20,058 nt of DNA from a virus. Of the stretch, positions 1 through 8,007 are shown in pieces; the first letter of the stretch is position 1, and each line of letters opens with the position of its first letter. Location: positions 1 through 20,058 of the IMG/VR virus record IMGVR_UViG_3300027797_000188; one strand, given 5' to 3'. The notes beneath the pieces are model-generated. The model saw only the letters and a program-made list of their open reading frames with translations. It ran no database searches and was not told where the DNA came from. Both the position numbers and the translations under genes were made by a program.

Positions 1-9
1 CGAGGCATT

Positions 10-585
10 ATGGCAGGTGGGCCAACTTACGGATTAACAGTTACTGGTGGCACTGCTCCATTTACTGGCTGTCACGATGGTTTGCTGCTTAAAGGAACTA
101 CGGTTGTTGCTGGTGACATCATTGTTGACACTGGCGTTATTGTTGCAACATCAGGTGTAACCGATACCATCACTGAAGTAGCTGTAAGTGCAACTGCCAA
201 TCAAAAAGGTGCTATTGGTGTATTTGCAACAATTAGCACGCAAATACCTAACATTTTGCAAATTCCTGTCATTGTTCCTGTTTGGCAAGATAATGAGTGG
301 GTTGATACGGTTGAATATGAATTAAACCCAATTTATCAACCAATCGTTGACACTCACAACTACATCGCCATTAACTCTGTGGGTGAAGGACAAATTAATG
401 TGTGCGGTGAAGGCGGCAACTTTCAGGTTGGTGACTTGATTGTCTGCTCGTCTACTCTTGGAAAAGGCATGAAACAAACTGATGACATTGTGCGAAATAC
501 AACTGTTGCAAAAATTAGAGAAGCCGTAACATTTGCGTCACCAACAGATGTTCAACTTGTATCTTGCATCTATCTGTGTGGCTAA
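10..585 (+). CDS. Phage structural protein, probably tail- or capsid-associated
   Basis: A 191-residue protein, complete: ATG at 10 preceded by GAGG. It is rich in Gly, Thr and Val with alternating beta-type sequence, no signal peptide and no membrane span. The C-terminal half has the pattern VGEGQINVCGEGG, then GDLIVCSST and GKGMKQTDD, then VAKIREAVTF. I associate this pattern with beta-rich domains of phage structural proteins in which a Gly/Cys-rich turn precedes a short barrel. It lies just upstream of another beta-rich protein and the tail fibre, so a tail-tip or decoration role fits. That role is inferred from context; no catalytic motif is visible. Confidence 0.6.
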   Translation: MAGGPTYGLTVTGGTAPFTGCHDGLLLKGTTVVAGDIIVDTGVIVATSGVTDTITEVAVSATANQKGAIGVFATISTQIPNILQIPVIVPVWQDNEWVDTVEYELNPIYQPIVDTHNYIAINSVGEGQINVCGEGGNFQVGDLIVCSSTLGKGMKQTDDIVRNTTVAKIREAVTFASPTDVQLVSCIYLCG

Positions 586-626
586 TTTTCTGGCACAATA
601 GATTAAAGACATTACAAGATTTCGTG

Positions 627-667
627 CCCTGAGAGTACTCGGGGAGCGTCACCACCTGAGTACAGGG
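627..667 (+). promoter_or_regulatory. Imperfect hairpin in the leader of the next gene
   Basis: CCCT (627-630) and GTACTC (635-640) can pair with GAGTAC (658-663) and AGGG (664-667), leaving a GAGA bulge and a 17-nt loop. The 3' arm contains the purine-rich AGGG that would serve as ribosome-binding site for the ATG at 675. No T-run follows, so it is not an intrinsic terminator. Translational control or RNA processing is inferred. Confidence 0.4.
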
Positions 668-674
668 AATTGTC

Positions 675-1172
675 ATGCCAGTCTTTAGCCAAAACGTCAT
701 CACCCAAGTTGCGGGTTTTGATTCGCCACTGCTTACAGGTGAACTTGTCTACAACCAACAAACCTATTGGAATCTTGCGCTTAAAACGACCGCAACGCTT
801 CCAGCTACACCTATCAATATAACTGGCGCAACCATAAGCGCACAAATTGTTAGGCGAACGGTGACCAATCTACAGGACACTCGAACGGGATTGTCCTTTG
901 ATATAGGCAACTACAGTCCGACACCGACCACAGTAACTCTAACGATTGCTAATCGTGTTGATGTTTCTGGTACGTTTACGGTGGTACTTGATGAAACCGC
1001 GTGGTCAGTAATTGCTGGTGATCCTGATTTGCAAATTGACAAAATTGACCCTGTGTGTTTTAGCGGTCGCGTCAAAGTCAGTTTCCCTGCTGCTGGAGGA
1101 ACTCCACAAGATGATTTAATTATTTTCTTAATGTTCCTTGTTCGTTCTGACGGCATCATCAACATCAGCTAA
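675..1172 (+). CDS. Conserved-type phage structural protein, beta-rich
   Basis: A 165-residue protein with no signal peptide. The beta-rich sequence suits an immunoglobulin-like or baseplate-type fold: LVYNQQTYWNLALK near residue 25, TGATISAQIVRRTV near 50 and VSGTFTVVLDETAW near 100. Small proteins of this kind commonly sit directly before fibre genes and may attach the fibre or decorate the tail. The ATG at 675 is preceded by CAGGGA. It ends nine bases before the tail fibre gene, whose Shine-Dalgarno AAGGA starts at 1171. I do not recognise a named family; virion function is inferred from position and composition. Confidence 0.55.
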   Translation: MPVFSQNVITQVAGFDSPLLTGELVYNQQTYWNLALKTTATLPATPINITGATISAQIVRRTVTNLQDTRTGLSFDIGNYSPTPTTVTLTIANRVDVSGTFTVVLDETAWSVIAGDPDLQIDKIDPVCFSGRVKVSFPAAGGTPQDDLIIFLMFLVRSDGIINIS

Positions 1173-1181
1173 GGAATCATC

Positions 1182-4097
1182 ATGGGTCCAATACAAGTAG
1201 TCGTGCAAGACGGAAATAACCTTGTTCTTGAAGTAACGCCAACAGCAGATACTAATGTAATTCTTGACAGAGGTGTGGCGGGAACTGCTGCAACTATTGC
1301 CGTTGGAACAACAACATCTCTTGCACCCGGCAACCCTGCAACCGTTACAAACGTAGGCACTTCCGCTGCTGCTGTTTTTAATTTTGGAATTCCTACTGCT
1401 GGCGGTATTGCTGCTGGCGGGTCAACTACGCAAGTTCAATACAATTTAAGCGGTGTTTTGGCTGGTTCAGCAAACATGACGTTTAACGGCACTACGTTTA
1501 AAGTTGGAACTAACACCATTCTGAGCAACGTCAACGTGCTTAGTGCAAGCTACGACAGTGTGTCTTTTTCTGTTGCAGTGCAGGAAACGTCCTCTACTGA
1601 TTTATTCTTTAGCCCTGATGGTCTGAAGATGTACATCCTTGGCTCAACTGGCGATGATGTCAACGAGTACAACCTGTCTACGGCTTGGGTGGTTTCTTCT
1701 GCTGTATTTGTGACCACATTTAGTGTGGCTGCCCAAGATAGTTCTCCCACTGGATTGTTCTTCCGTGCTGATGGCAAAAAGATGTATGTGCTTGGCGCAA
1801 CTAACGATGCTGTTTTCCAATACACACTAAGCACCCCTTGGTCTGTTGCAACAGCGTCTTACGACAGCGTTTCTTTTTCTGTTGCAACACAGGATATATC
1901 GCCTAACGCAATTTCATTTAAGCCAAATGGTTTGTCCATGTACATGGTTGGCGCAACTGGTGATCTTGTTTACCAGTACACGCTATCAACTGCTTGGAAC
2001 GTATCAACCGCAACATTCTTGCAGTCGTTCTCAGTAGCTGGTCAAGAGACAATTTCTAATGCTGTAACTTTTACAGGCGATGGTTCTCGGATGTTTGTAA
2101 TGGGTCAAACGGGTGATGACGTTAACGTCTACAACCTGACAACACCTTGGGATATCAGCACATCAGCATTTGTTGGCTTGTTCAGTGTTGCTGCACAAGA
2201 TACAGTGCCGCAAGGTCTTTACATCAAGCCAGATGGCACAAAGATGTACATGGTCGGCTCGAGCACCGATGCCGTTTACCAGTACACAGTACCAAGCATT
2301 GACATCCAATTGACAGGCCCGACCTCTGCTGCGGCCTTGGACGTACAGCAAGACTTGACTGTTTATGGTGCTACAACGGCTGCTTCTGGTTCATTTACAT
2401 CTTTGTCTGATTCTGGCAACCTAGCCTTTACAGGCACTGGCAACCGCATCCGTGGCGACTTCAGCAATGCGACTATTGCTAACCGTGTGGCTTTTCAAAG
2501 CAGCACAACAAATGGCAATACACAAATAACAGTTTTTCCCAATGGAACCGCTACTAATTCAGGTTTGGATTTATATTCAAATTCCGACCCTACAAATACT
2601 TCGCGAGGTTTAATTCGTATTGATACAGCAGGTGTAGATTTTAAAATAGACTCTAACCGAACAGGCACTGGCACATACCTGCCTATGACCTTCTACACAG
2701 GAGGCAGTGAGCGAGTCAGGATTGATACATCAGGGAATATGTTGGTTGGGCCTATAACACTACTTGCCAACTCCACATTTGTTGCAAATGCTGGTGTAAC
2801 TGCAAGGACTGCTGCTGCTTCAGCCATAACCCCATATTTGCAACTGTACAACGGCAATTCTGGCACTGACCTGAAAACATGGCGACTTGGTGGGCAAGGT
2901 GACGGATCATTGTCATTTGAATCCGTCAATGATGCTTACACGGTTGGCTCTGTCAAAATGACCATTACCAATGCTGGTAACGTGGGTATTGGGACGAGTT
3001 CGCCTACAAGCGTCGCAGGTTATGGCGCACTGACGCTTAACGGAACTACGGGGTCTTTTCTTGCGCTCAGAACAAACGGAACAGACACCGCATATGTGCA
3101 AACAAATGCAAGCAGCTTTGATTTGAAGGGCGTGAATAACGTCCCAATGATTCTGTATACCAACAACACCGAACGTGCCCGTATTGAAAATGCTGGAGAT
3201 ATTTTAGTTGGCGTTGGAACAACCGCAAGCGCCCACCTTACAGTTTACGGCGCTGGAACAACCTCCAGTTCTTATACAAACGGCGATGCCACTGGAGCAA
3301 CTTTATATTTAAGAGACAGTGGAACTAGCTCGGGCAATGGCGGTCAGATTTTGTTTGGCTCTGCGTTTGGTGTTCACGCTGGAATTAAAGGTCTTGTTAC
3401 CAACGGTACTGGCCCTGCTGGTGATTTGGTTTTTCAAACTCGCACCACTACTGGCAACGTCACTGAAAAACTGCGTATCACATCCGTTGGTGACGTAGGG
3501 ATTGGGACGAGTTCGCCGCAATCAAAATTTGTTGTTTCTAATGGTGGTGCTGCTGGGCTAGAGTTTTTTGTAAACTACCCCGGTGGCGGTGTCGGCACTT
3601 ATATTCAAAGCTACAACCGTAGCGGTACAGCGTATGTAAATACGGCGTATGACGCCTTGTCTCATTCTTTCCGAACTTCTAGCACTGAGCGGGTAATTAT
3701 TGCATCTACTGGCATCGTCACCATGAACGCATATGGTGCTGGTACTGCAACATTCTCGGCTGCGGGTGTTATTTCGTCAGTGTCTGACGAAACATGGAAA
3801 ATCAAAGATGGTGTGCCAGTTAACCCAGATGCCATGCTCAAAAAGTTGGAGCCGGGCTATTGGTACTACAACGACGAAAAGAAAGAATCTTTTGGTGCAG
3901 ACCGACAACTGGGTTTCTACGCTCAAAACGTCAACGCTGCAATTGGCCCTGAAGCCGCACCAGAGCCTGAAGAAGGCAACCCGTGGGGTTACTACGACCG
4001 TTCAGTTTTGGCCGTAGTTGTCATGTCGCTGCAAAAAGCACTTGCCACCATTGAATCACTTGAAGCCCGTATTGCAACTTTAGAAAGCAAACCATGA
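1182..4097 (+). CDS. Tail fibre/spike with five propeller-like repeats and a C-terminal S74 chaperone domain
   Basis: A 971-residue receptor-binding fibre. Residues 1-80 hold a fibre-neck motif (NPATVTNVGTSAAAVFNFGIP). Residues about 121-375 contain five repeats of about 52 aa, each with FSVA.Q[DE], then DG.KMY..G.T.D.V..Y.L and a closing W, as in beta-propeller blades. The middle carries modules ending SERVRIDTSGN or GIGTSSP, typical of trimeric fibre shafts. The C-terminus is an S74 intramolecular chaperone: SDETWK at 868-873 supplies the Ser868/Lys873 cleavage pair, followed by LGFYAQNV and DRSVLAVVV and a short coiled coil (SLQKALATIESLEARIATLE). In this family the domain cuts itself off after trimer folding. 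AAGGA lies 6 nt before the ATG. Fibre identity is firm; the receptor is unknown. Confidence 0.9.
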   Translation: MGPIQVVVQDGNNLVLEVTPTADTNVILDRGVAGTAATIAVGTTTSLAPGNPATVTNVGTSAAAVFNFGIPTAGGIAAGGSTTQVQYNLSGVLAGSANMTFNGTTFKVGTNTILSNVNVLSASYDSVSFSVAVQETSSTDLFFSPDGLKMYILGSTGDDVNEYNLSTAWVVSSAVFVTTFSVAAQDSSPTGLFFRADGKKMYVLGATNDAVFQYTLSTPWSVATASYDSVSFSVATQDISPNAISFKPNGLSMYMVGATGDLVYQYTLSTAWNVSTATFLQSFSVAGQETISNAVTFTGDGSRMFVMGQTGDDVNVYNLTTPWDISTSAFVGLFSVAAQDTVPQGLYIKPDGTKMYMVGSSTDAVYQYTVPSIDIQLTGPTSAAALDVQQDLTVYGATTAASGSFTSLSDSGNLAFTGTGNRIRGDFSNATIANRVAFQSSTTNGNTQITVFPNGTATNSGLDLYSNSDPTNTSRGLIRIDTAGVDFKIDSNRTGTGTYLPMTFYTGGSERVRIDTSGNMLVGPITLLANSTFVANAGVTARTAAASAITPYLQLYNGNSGTDLKTWRLGGQGDGSLSFESVNDAYTVGSVKMTITNAGNVGIGTSSPTSVAGYGALTLNGTTGSFLALRTNGTDTAYVQTNASSFDLKGVNNVPMILYTNNTERARIENAGDILVGVGTTASAHLTVYGAGTTSSSYTNGDATGATLYLRDSGTSSGNGGQILFGSAFGVHAGIKGLVTNGTGPAGDLVFQTRTTTGNVTEKLRITSVGDVGIGTSSPQSKFVVSNGGAAGLEFFVNYPGGGVGTYIQSYNRSGTAYVNTAYDALSHSFRTSSTERVIIASTGIVTMNAYGAGTATFSAAGVISSVSDETWKIKDGVPVNPDAMLKKLEPGYWYYNDEKKESFGADRQLGFYAQNVNAAIGPEAAPEPEEGNPWGYYDRSVLAVVVMSLQKALATIESLEARIATLESKP

Positions 4098-4399
4098 CAA
4101 CTTACCTCTGGACAATCTCTCAAATGGATCGCCTCACTGCTGACGGCTTTGTCGTCACAGTGCATTACAACGTGTCTGCCACTGATGGCACATACAACGC
4201 CTCAATTTACGGCACTGTGGGTTACCAAGAGCAACCGGGAGAGACATACACCCCTTACGACCAATTGACAGAAGCACAGGTAGTTGGTTGGGTGCAGAAC
4301 TCTTTGGGCCAAGCTACTGTTGAAGCCAGCTTGCAAAGCCAAATTGATGCACAGATCAACCCCGTACAAGAGTCGGGTGTACCTTGGAGCCAAGCATGA
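4094..4399 (+). CDS. Small fibre-adjacent phage protein, DUF7936-like
   Basis: A 101-residue soluble protein starting MTTYLWTISQMD. It has VHYNVSATDGTYNASIYGT in the middle and TPYDQLTEAQVVGWVQ toward the end. This matches my memory of a short phage family (DUF7936) commonly found just after tail fibres; the name is recalled, not searched. The start overlaps the fibre stop as ATGA, so it is translationally coupled. Candidate roles are fibre assembly chaperone or minor tail protein; neither is shown by the sequence. Confidence 0.6.
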   Translation: MTTYLWTISQMDRLTADGFVVTVHYNVSATDGTYNASIYGTVGYQEQPGETYTPYDQLTEAQVVGWVQNSLGQATVEASLQSQIDAQINPVQESGVPWSQA

Positions 4400-4989
4400 G
4401 AATCATTGCACCACTGATTGCAGTACTGTCTCTGACAGGCTGTGCGACTGCCGAATACGCAGCCTATGCTGATGCCCACAAAGCCCAAGCAGCGGCTCAA
4501 ACAGCCCGTTATAAGGCTCTGGCAGACATTGCAGCCCAAGGTGACACAACTGCCAAGGTTGCTGCTGTAATGTCGTTGCAGATGGGTGGTGGTCAGCAGA
4601 ACACGCAGATCAATGCCCCAAAGTCATGGGCTGACTATGCTTTGCAATGGACAGGGTTGCTGCTGCCGACCTTTGGGCAGGTGTACACCATCAACAAACA
4701 GACTAGCCTTGGTATGCGTCAGTCTGACAACGCCACAGCTTTGGGTGTCAGCACCAATGCAGCCTTTGTCGGCATTGCAAGCCAGATTCAAGCGCCAGCA
4801 GCTAATGTGACACTGAGTGGCACAGGCGTGATCGGTGCAGGTACTTATTCGATTGGAGCAAACAGTGGTCAAAACTCTGGCAACTCTGGTCGCTTGGCTG
4901 GTGGTTCTATTACTGACAATACGGCTGTACCAACTGTGGTGACCAACACCAACACCACCACAACAACAACTACCCCGGCAGTACCATGA
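4396..4989 (+). CDS. Phage-encoded lipoprotein with Thr-rich tail
   Basis: A 197-residue predicted lipoprotein. A short signal peptide (MRIIAPLIAVLS) leads into the lipobox LTGC, with Cys16 as the lipidated residue. An Ala-rich helical stretch follows (residues 18-60). A Gly/Ser/Asn-rich part ends in a Thr tract of seven in a row. I chose the ATG at 4396 because it forms an ATGA overlap with the upstream stop and places the signal peptide at the N-terminus; an in-frame TTG at 4384 has no advantage. It begins the lysis block, so an envelope role such as outer spanin or superinfection exclusion is possible. At 197 aa it is long for an Rz1-type spanin and no inner-spanin partner is recognisable, so function stays open. 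Confidence 0.65.
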   Translation: MRIIAPLIAVLSLTGCATAEYAAYADAHKAQAAAQTARYKALADIAAQGDTTAKVAAVMSLQMGGGQQNTQINAPKSWADYALQWTGLLLPTFGQVYTINKQTSLGMRQSDNATALGVSTNAAFVGIASQIQAPAANVTLSGTGVIGAGTYSIGANSGQNSGNSGRLAGGSITDNTAVPTVVTNTNTTTTTTTPAVP

Positions 4990-5165
4990 CAACTATTGAC
5001 AAAACCGATGCACGACTCTCAACGCATGAAGAAATTTGTGCGATTCGTTACGAGCAAATCAATGCAAGACTCAAGCGCATTGAAGCCATCATGCTTAAAA
5101 CTGCTGGCGTGATGATTATTAGTATGGCGGGAACAATCTTCTCCGCTGTGTGGATACTTAAATGA
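4986..5165 (+). CDS. XhlA-like 59-aa membrane protein of the lysis block
   Basis: A 59-residue protein overlapping the lipoprotein stop (ATGA) and the next start. Residues 1-37 are charged and probably helical (MTTIDKTDARLSTHEE, then INARLKRIEAIMLK). Residues about 38-58 form one membrane span (AGVMIISMAGTIFSAVW) ending in Lys. This soluble helix plus C-terminal span is the layout of haemolysin XhlA-family proteins, which associate with holins and the cytoplasmic membrane. Position in a holin/endolysin cassette supports the call; exact function is inferred. Confidence 0.65.
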   Translation: MTTIDKTDARLSTHEEICAIRYEQINARLKRIEAIMLKTAGVMIISMAGTIFSAVWILK

Positions 5166-5260
5166 AAGAATGGGCTGTTGCATTTATTGCAGCAGTCCTA
5201 GTGGTTGCTTTAATTGTTTGGTGTGCATACATACTTATCCCGTTGTTTAGGAGCCTGTAA
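5162..5260 (+). CDS. 32-aa membrane peptide, lysis block
   Basis: A tiny protein starting MKEWAVAFIAAVLVVALIV and ending with a second hydrophobic stretch around an ILIP motif and a basic end (FRSL). It is almost wholly hydrophobic, with one long or two short membrane segments. The ATG overlaps the upstream stop (ATGA) and the stop overlaps the next start (TAATG), so it is wedged between real genes, which argues against chance. It could be a small holin, antiholin or pinholin-like peptide. There is no sequence-based family assignment. Confidence 0.55.
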   Translation: MKEWAVAFIAAVLVVALIVWCAYILIPLFRSL

Positions 5261-5709
5261 TGCTTGCCGAACTTGCTGCTTGCAACGCTGCTTTTGCCGT
5301 TATTAAAGGCGCACTTGCCAACGGTAAGGATTTGTCTGACCTTGGCTCTAGAGTCTTTGATTACTTTGACAACAAGGCCAAGATACAGCAAAAGGTCAAC
5401 GAGAAGGGCAACCGTTCTGACATTGAAGAATTTTTTGCTCTCGAAAAACTTAATGCTCAAGAGGTCGAACTGCGTGAAAGAATGATTTACGCTGGTAGAC
5501 CGGGCATGTGGGCTGATTGGCAAAAGTTTCAAGCTGCTGCTGCTCGTAGACGCAGGGAAGCAAAAGAGGCTGAAATCAAAGCCATCAGGGTTCGTAAAGC
5601 CAAGACAGAGCAATTAATTGAATATATTGCAATCGGTATATCCACAGTTATTTTGACTGTCATGTTAATTTACGGCATTATTATTTACATGATGTATATA
5701 CGGAAATGA
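5260..5709 (+). CDS. C-tail-anchored phage protein in the lysis block
   Basis: A 149-residue protein. Residues 1-50 look helical (LAELAACNAAFAVIKGALAN and a conserved-looking region ending DYFDNKAKIQ). Residues 56-75 are acidic. A basic stretch (ARRRREAKEAEIKAIRVRKAK, about 95-115) precedes one membrane span at 119-146. The cytosolic body with a C-terminal anchor suggests attachment to the inner membrane. Similar proteins occur beside holins in other phages from memory, with no known activity. TAATG overlap upstream and ATGA overlap downstream. Confidence 0.6.
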   Translation: MLAELAACNAAFAVIKGALANGKDLSDLGSRVFDYFDNKAKIQQKVNEKGNRSDIEEFFALEKLNAQEVELRERMIYAGRPGMWADWQKFQAAAARRRREAKEAEIKAIRVRKAKTEQLIEYIAIGISTVILTVMLIYGIIIYMMYIRK

Positions 5710-6314
5710 CGGACAAGCCTGAAACCATTGTTGACAAGGTGCTGTCGTATGTTGACAGTCCTTTCAAACTTTTTGCTGTCATTTTGATGGGTGTAATTGC
5801 TTTTTCTGGTTACTTCCTTTGGCAGAATCAAGAGTTTATGAGGGATGCCTACAAGGAGTCTCGCAAGCTGCCAGAAATTAACACCAGCAGGTCAGATGAA
5901 GCCAGTGCCATGCTGTTTAAAAAGACCGGGGCTACTGTTGTGGCGGTCTTTAAAGTCAACCCTCTGTTTGGTAGCAGGGTGCTGTACAAGGCATACACCA
6001 AAGATGGACGGGATAAAACCATTGAGGACATTGACGTTGGTTTGTTTAGTCAGAATCAAGCGAACAATGCCGATGTGATTAAGTTGATGACCAACCAAAT
6101 ACCGTGTTCAGAATACCGCTACGCTCAGTCTGAGGTAGGCTTGTGGTACTTGGACAAAGGCGTAACATTTACTTGCCGGGTCAGCGTTCCACCTGACTCA
6201 CATCGTTTTGTAGGCCAAATAACTGTAGGTTGGGCTGAACCACCAACAGACATTGAGCAGACAAAATTCATGCTGGAGATTGCCAGCGCCATGTTAACCA
6301 AAAGGGGAAATTAA
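5706..6314 (+). CDS. N-terminally anchored protein with a periplasmic domain, possible T4-type holin topology
   Basis: A 202-residue protein: a short cytosolic N-terminus, one membrane span at about 20-40 (PFKLFAVILMGVIAFSGYFLW) and about 160 residues that would lie in the periplasm. That part contains two Cys (in IPCSEYRYA and FTCRVSV) that could form a disulphide. The single N-terminal span with a disulphide-bearing periplasmic domain is the topology of T4 holin T. I see no clear sequence identity to T, so this is a topology argument only. It is coupled by ATGA to the upstream gene and directly followed by the 3-TM holin. An envelope sensor or antiholin partner is an alternative. Confidence 0.6.
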   Translation: MTDKPETIVDKVLSYVDSPFKLFAVILMGVIAFSGYFLWQNQEFMRDAYKESRKLPEINTSRSDEASAMLFKKTGATVVAVFKVNPLFGSRVLYKAYTKDGRDKTIEDIDVGLFSQNQANNADVIKLMTNQIPCSEYRYAQSEVGLWYLDKGVTFTCRVSVPPDSHRFVGQITVGWAEPPTDIEQTKFMLEIASAMLTKRGN

Positions 6315-6812
6315 ATGGATTGGCTTAAACAAATCGCACCGACTATTGCTACAGCAATGGGTGGCCCATTAGCGGGTATGGCTGTTTCGGCTATATCAAA
6401 AGCCATTGGCGTTGACCCTGACAAGGTTGGCGACATGATTAGCAACAACAAATTGACTGCCGAACAAATTGCTCAAGTCAAAATTGCTGAGATTGAATTG
6501 CAAAAGCAAGCGCAGGAGTTGGGCCTTAACTTTGAGAAATTAGAAGTTGAAGACCGCAAGTCAGCACGGGAAATGCAAGCCACTACCCGTAGCCTGATGC
6601 CGCCAATACTTGCTGGTTCTGTCACTGTAGGATTCTTTGGGATTATGGGCATGATGTTTAACGGTGCGGTAGACAGTAGCAACCCCGCTATCTTGATGAT
6701 GCTTGGCAGCTTGGGTACAGCTTGGACGGGCATTATCTCGTACTATTTTGGATCGTCTGCTGGCTCACAAGCCAAAACAGAAATGCTGTCAAAAGCACCT
6801 GCAATCAAGTAA
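6315..6812 (+). CDS. Holin of the three-TM (GTA-type) family
   Basis: A 165-residue membrane protein matching the 3TM holin family first described in gene transfer agents: MDWLKQIAPTIATAMGGPLAG at the N-terminus and a helical central region with KSAREMQ (residues 82-88). Spans lie at about 95-115 (MPPILAGSVTVGFFGIMGM) and 124-146 (ILMMLGSLGTAWTGIISYYFG), ending with GSSAGSQAK. Holins open the inner membrane so that the endolysin reaches the cell wall. GGGG lies 7 nt before the ATG, and the gene starts on the base after the upstream stop. It is the strongest holin candidate here and sits immediately before the endolysin. Confidence 0.8.
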   Translation: MDWLKQIAPTIATAMGGPLAGMAVSAISKAIGVDPDKVGDMISNNKLTAEQIAQVKIAEIELQKQAQELGLNFEKLEVEDRKSAREMQATTRSLMPPILAGSVTVGFFGIMGMMFNGAVDSSNPAILMMLGSLGTAWTGIISYYFGSSAGSQAKTEMLSKAPAIK

Positions 6813-6821
6813 GGACATAAA

Positions 6822-7418
6822 GTGATTACTGCTGAACAACTTAAAGAACTGCACATTGATGACGATTGGCTAGAGCCTTTAAACAATGCTATGCAACGGT
6901 ATGAAATCAACACACCATTGCGAATGGCGGCGTTTATTGGTCAGTGCGCTCACGAATCAGGAAACTTCAAGACTTTGCAAGAAAACCTTAACTACTCAGC
7001 GGAAGCCCTGTGCCGGGTCTGGCCTAGCCGATTCCCAAATCTTGAGGCAGCACAACCTTATCACCGCAATCCCGACAAGATCGCAAACAAGGTATACGGT
7101 GGTCGTATGGGGAATGGAACCGAAGAAACCGAGGAAGGTAGTCTGTATAAAGGCCGTGGCTTGATCCAGTTGACCGGGAAGGATAACTACACTCTCTGTG
7201 GTGATGCTTTGCAAGAGGACTTCATTCATTCGCCTGATCTCCTTTTGTCACCAAAATACGCAGCATTAAGCGGGGCATGGTTTTGGAATAAACGTGGCCT
7301 AAACAAAGAGGCCGATGCAAAAGATTATGTCGCCATGACCAAGAAGATCAATGGCGGCACAATCGGCTTAGAGGATCGTTTAAAGCACATTAATCATGTG
7401 TTGGAAGTCTTGTCCTGA
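6822..7418 (+). CDS. GH19 chitinase-like endolysin
   Basis: A 198-residue single-domain lysozyme of glycoside hydrolase family 19, which cleaves peptidoglycan glycan strands in phage lysis. The motif AAFIGQCAHESGNF puts the catalytic acid at Glu45. Then come ENLNYSAEAL (55-63), NKVYGGRMGNG (89-99), an acidic run with a possible second catalytic Glu (101-105), and the substrate-groove motif YKGRGLIQLTGKDNY (109-123). It has no signal peptide and no separate wall-binding domain, so export depends on the holin, usual for Gram-negative hosts. The start is GTG with AAGGA 6 nt upstream. The last 25 bases overlap the end of the convergent DUF3310 gene. Confidence 0.92.
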   Translation: MITAEQLKELHIDDDWLEPLNNAMQRYEINTPLRMAAFIGQCAHESGNFKTLQENLNYSAEALCRVWPSRFPNLEAAQPYHRNPDKIANKVYGGRMGNGTEETEEGSLYKGRGLIQLTGKDNYTLCGDALQEDFIHSPDLLLSPKYAALSGAWFWNKRGLNKEADAKDYVAMTKKINGGTIGLEDRLKHINHVLEVLS

Positions 7419-7690
7419 TATTCCAACTCAAGCAGCAACTCTAGGTAATGAATGGCCTTGCGAATGTCAGCAGCGCCATTCTTGTCTTTGTGCCGGGTGA
7501 CGTACTTGATGACGTTACCCTCACAAAATCCTAGATCATTGGCAAGGATATAAACAATGGGCTGGATGCCTTTGTCTTTGTAGTGGTTACCTGATACCTG
7601 TTTATCAAGTGCAGATGGTGGCTCACACACAATGGGTGTGCAGCCATGTATTTCACAGATCTCTGGTGTGGGGCAAGTATTGCAAAGCAT
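7394..7690 (-). CDS. DUF3310 phage protein
   Basis: A 98-residue protein. The C-terminal two thirds is the DUF3310 domain: VSGNHYKDKGIQPIVYI, then GFCEGNVIKYVTRHKDKNG, then DIRKAIHYLELLLE. The family is widespread in phage early regions and is sometimes called nucleotide-kinase-like, without firm biochemistry. The N-terminus carries Cys/His pairs (CNTCPTPEICEIHGC) that could bind a metal. I chose the ATG at 7690 over the TTG just before it because AAGGA is 6 nt from the ATG but only 3 nt from the TTG. The start overlaps the MazG-like stop (TGATG). It is the last gene of the leftward operon and runs into the endolysin gene. Confidence 0.85.
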   Translation of the reverse strand: MLCNTCPTPEICEIHGCTPIVCEPPSALDKQVSGNHYKDKGIQPIVYILANDLGFCEGNVIKYVTRHKDKNGAADIRKAIHYLELLLELEYQDKTSNT

Positions 7691-8007
7691 CAAGATTCCT
7701 TAACAAACTGACCTGCTTTGTTCATGTAGCCTTTGCGTGGCTCAATGACCTTGTAGGCGTTGTAAAAGCATTGGCGCAAGTCCAAGTCGCACAACACACC
7801 CACATTGACCAGCGTAACCATAACGTCACCAATGGCATCAGCAATTTCCTCACGGTCATTACTGGCAACAGCAGCAAGCAATTCACCAGCTTCTTCAAGT
7901 GTTTTCTTTGCTTGGCCTAACGCTGTACCGTTCTCGTAGATGCCCCTAGCTTGCGCCCATTGCATCACAGCAAATTCTGTGCTGCCAAACGATTGTGTGT
8001 CTTTCAT
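7690..8007 (-). CDS. MazG-like nucleotide pyrophosphohydrolase
   Basis: A 105-residue member of the all-alpha NTP-pyrophosphatase (MazG/dUTPase-like) group. The metal-binding helices are seen as KKTLEEAGELLAA (Glu38, Glu39, Glu42) and EIADAIGDVMVTL (Asp57, Asp61). Such enzymes hydrolyse (d)NTPs to monophosphates and pyrophosphate; in phages they adjust nucleotide pools or alarmone levels. GGGAG lies 5 nt before the ATG at 8007 and the start overlaps the upstream stop (ATGA), so a longer reading from 8031 is not preferred. It is short compared with two-domain cellular MazG but normal for phage versions. Substrate is unknown. Confidence 0.85.
   Translation of the reverse strand: MKDTQSFGSTEFAVMQWAQARGIYENGTALGQAKKTLEEAGELLAAVASNDREEIADAIGDVMVTLVNVGVLCDLDLRQCFYNAYKVIEPRKGYMNKAGQFVKES

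Noticed and set aside
1539-2310. Tail-fibre repeats as a CRISPR array
   Set aside because: Repeats are in frame, about 156 bp, degenerate at DNA level, with no short identical repeat/spacer pattern.
1550-3521. Several minus-strand frames under the tail fibre
   Set aside because: The fibre frame is continuous with recognisable domains. The antisense frames have no leaders or motifs.
4624-4992. 122-aa minus-strand frame in the lipoprotein gene
   Set aside because: Antisense to a gene with clear signal peptide and lipobox. The Val/Gly-rich sequence mirrors the Thr tract.
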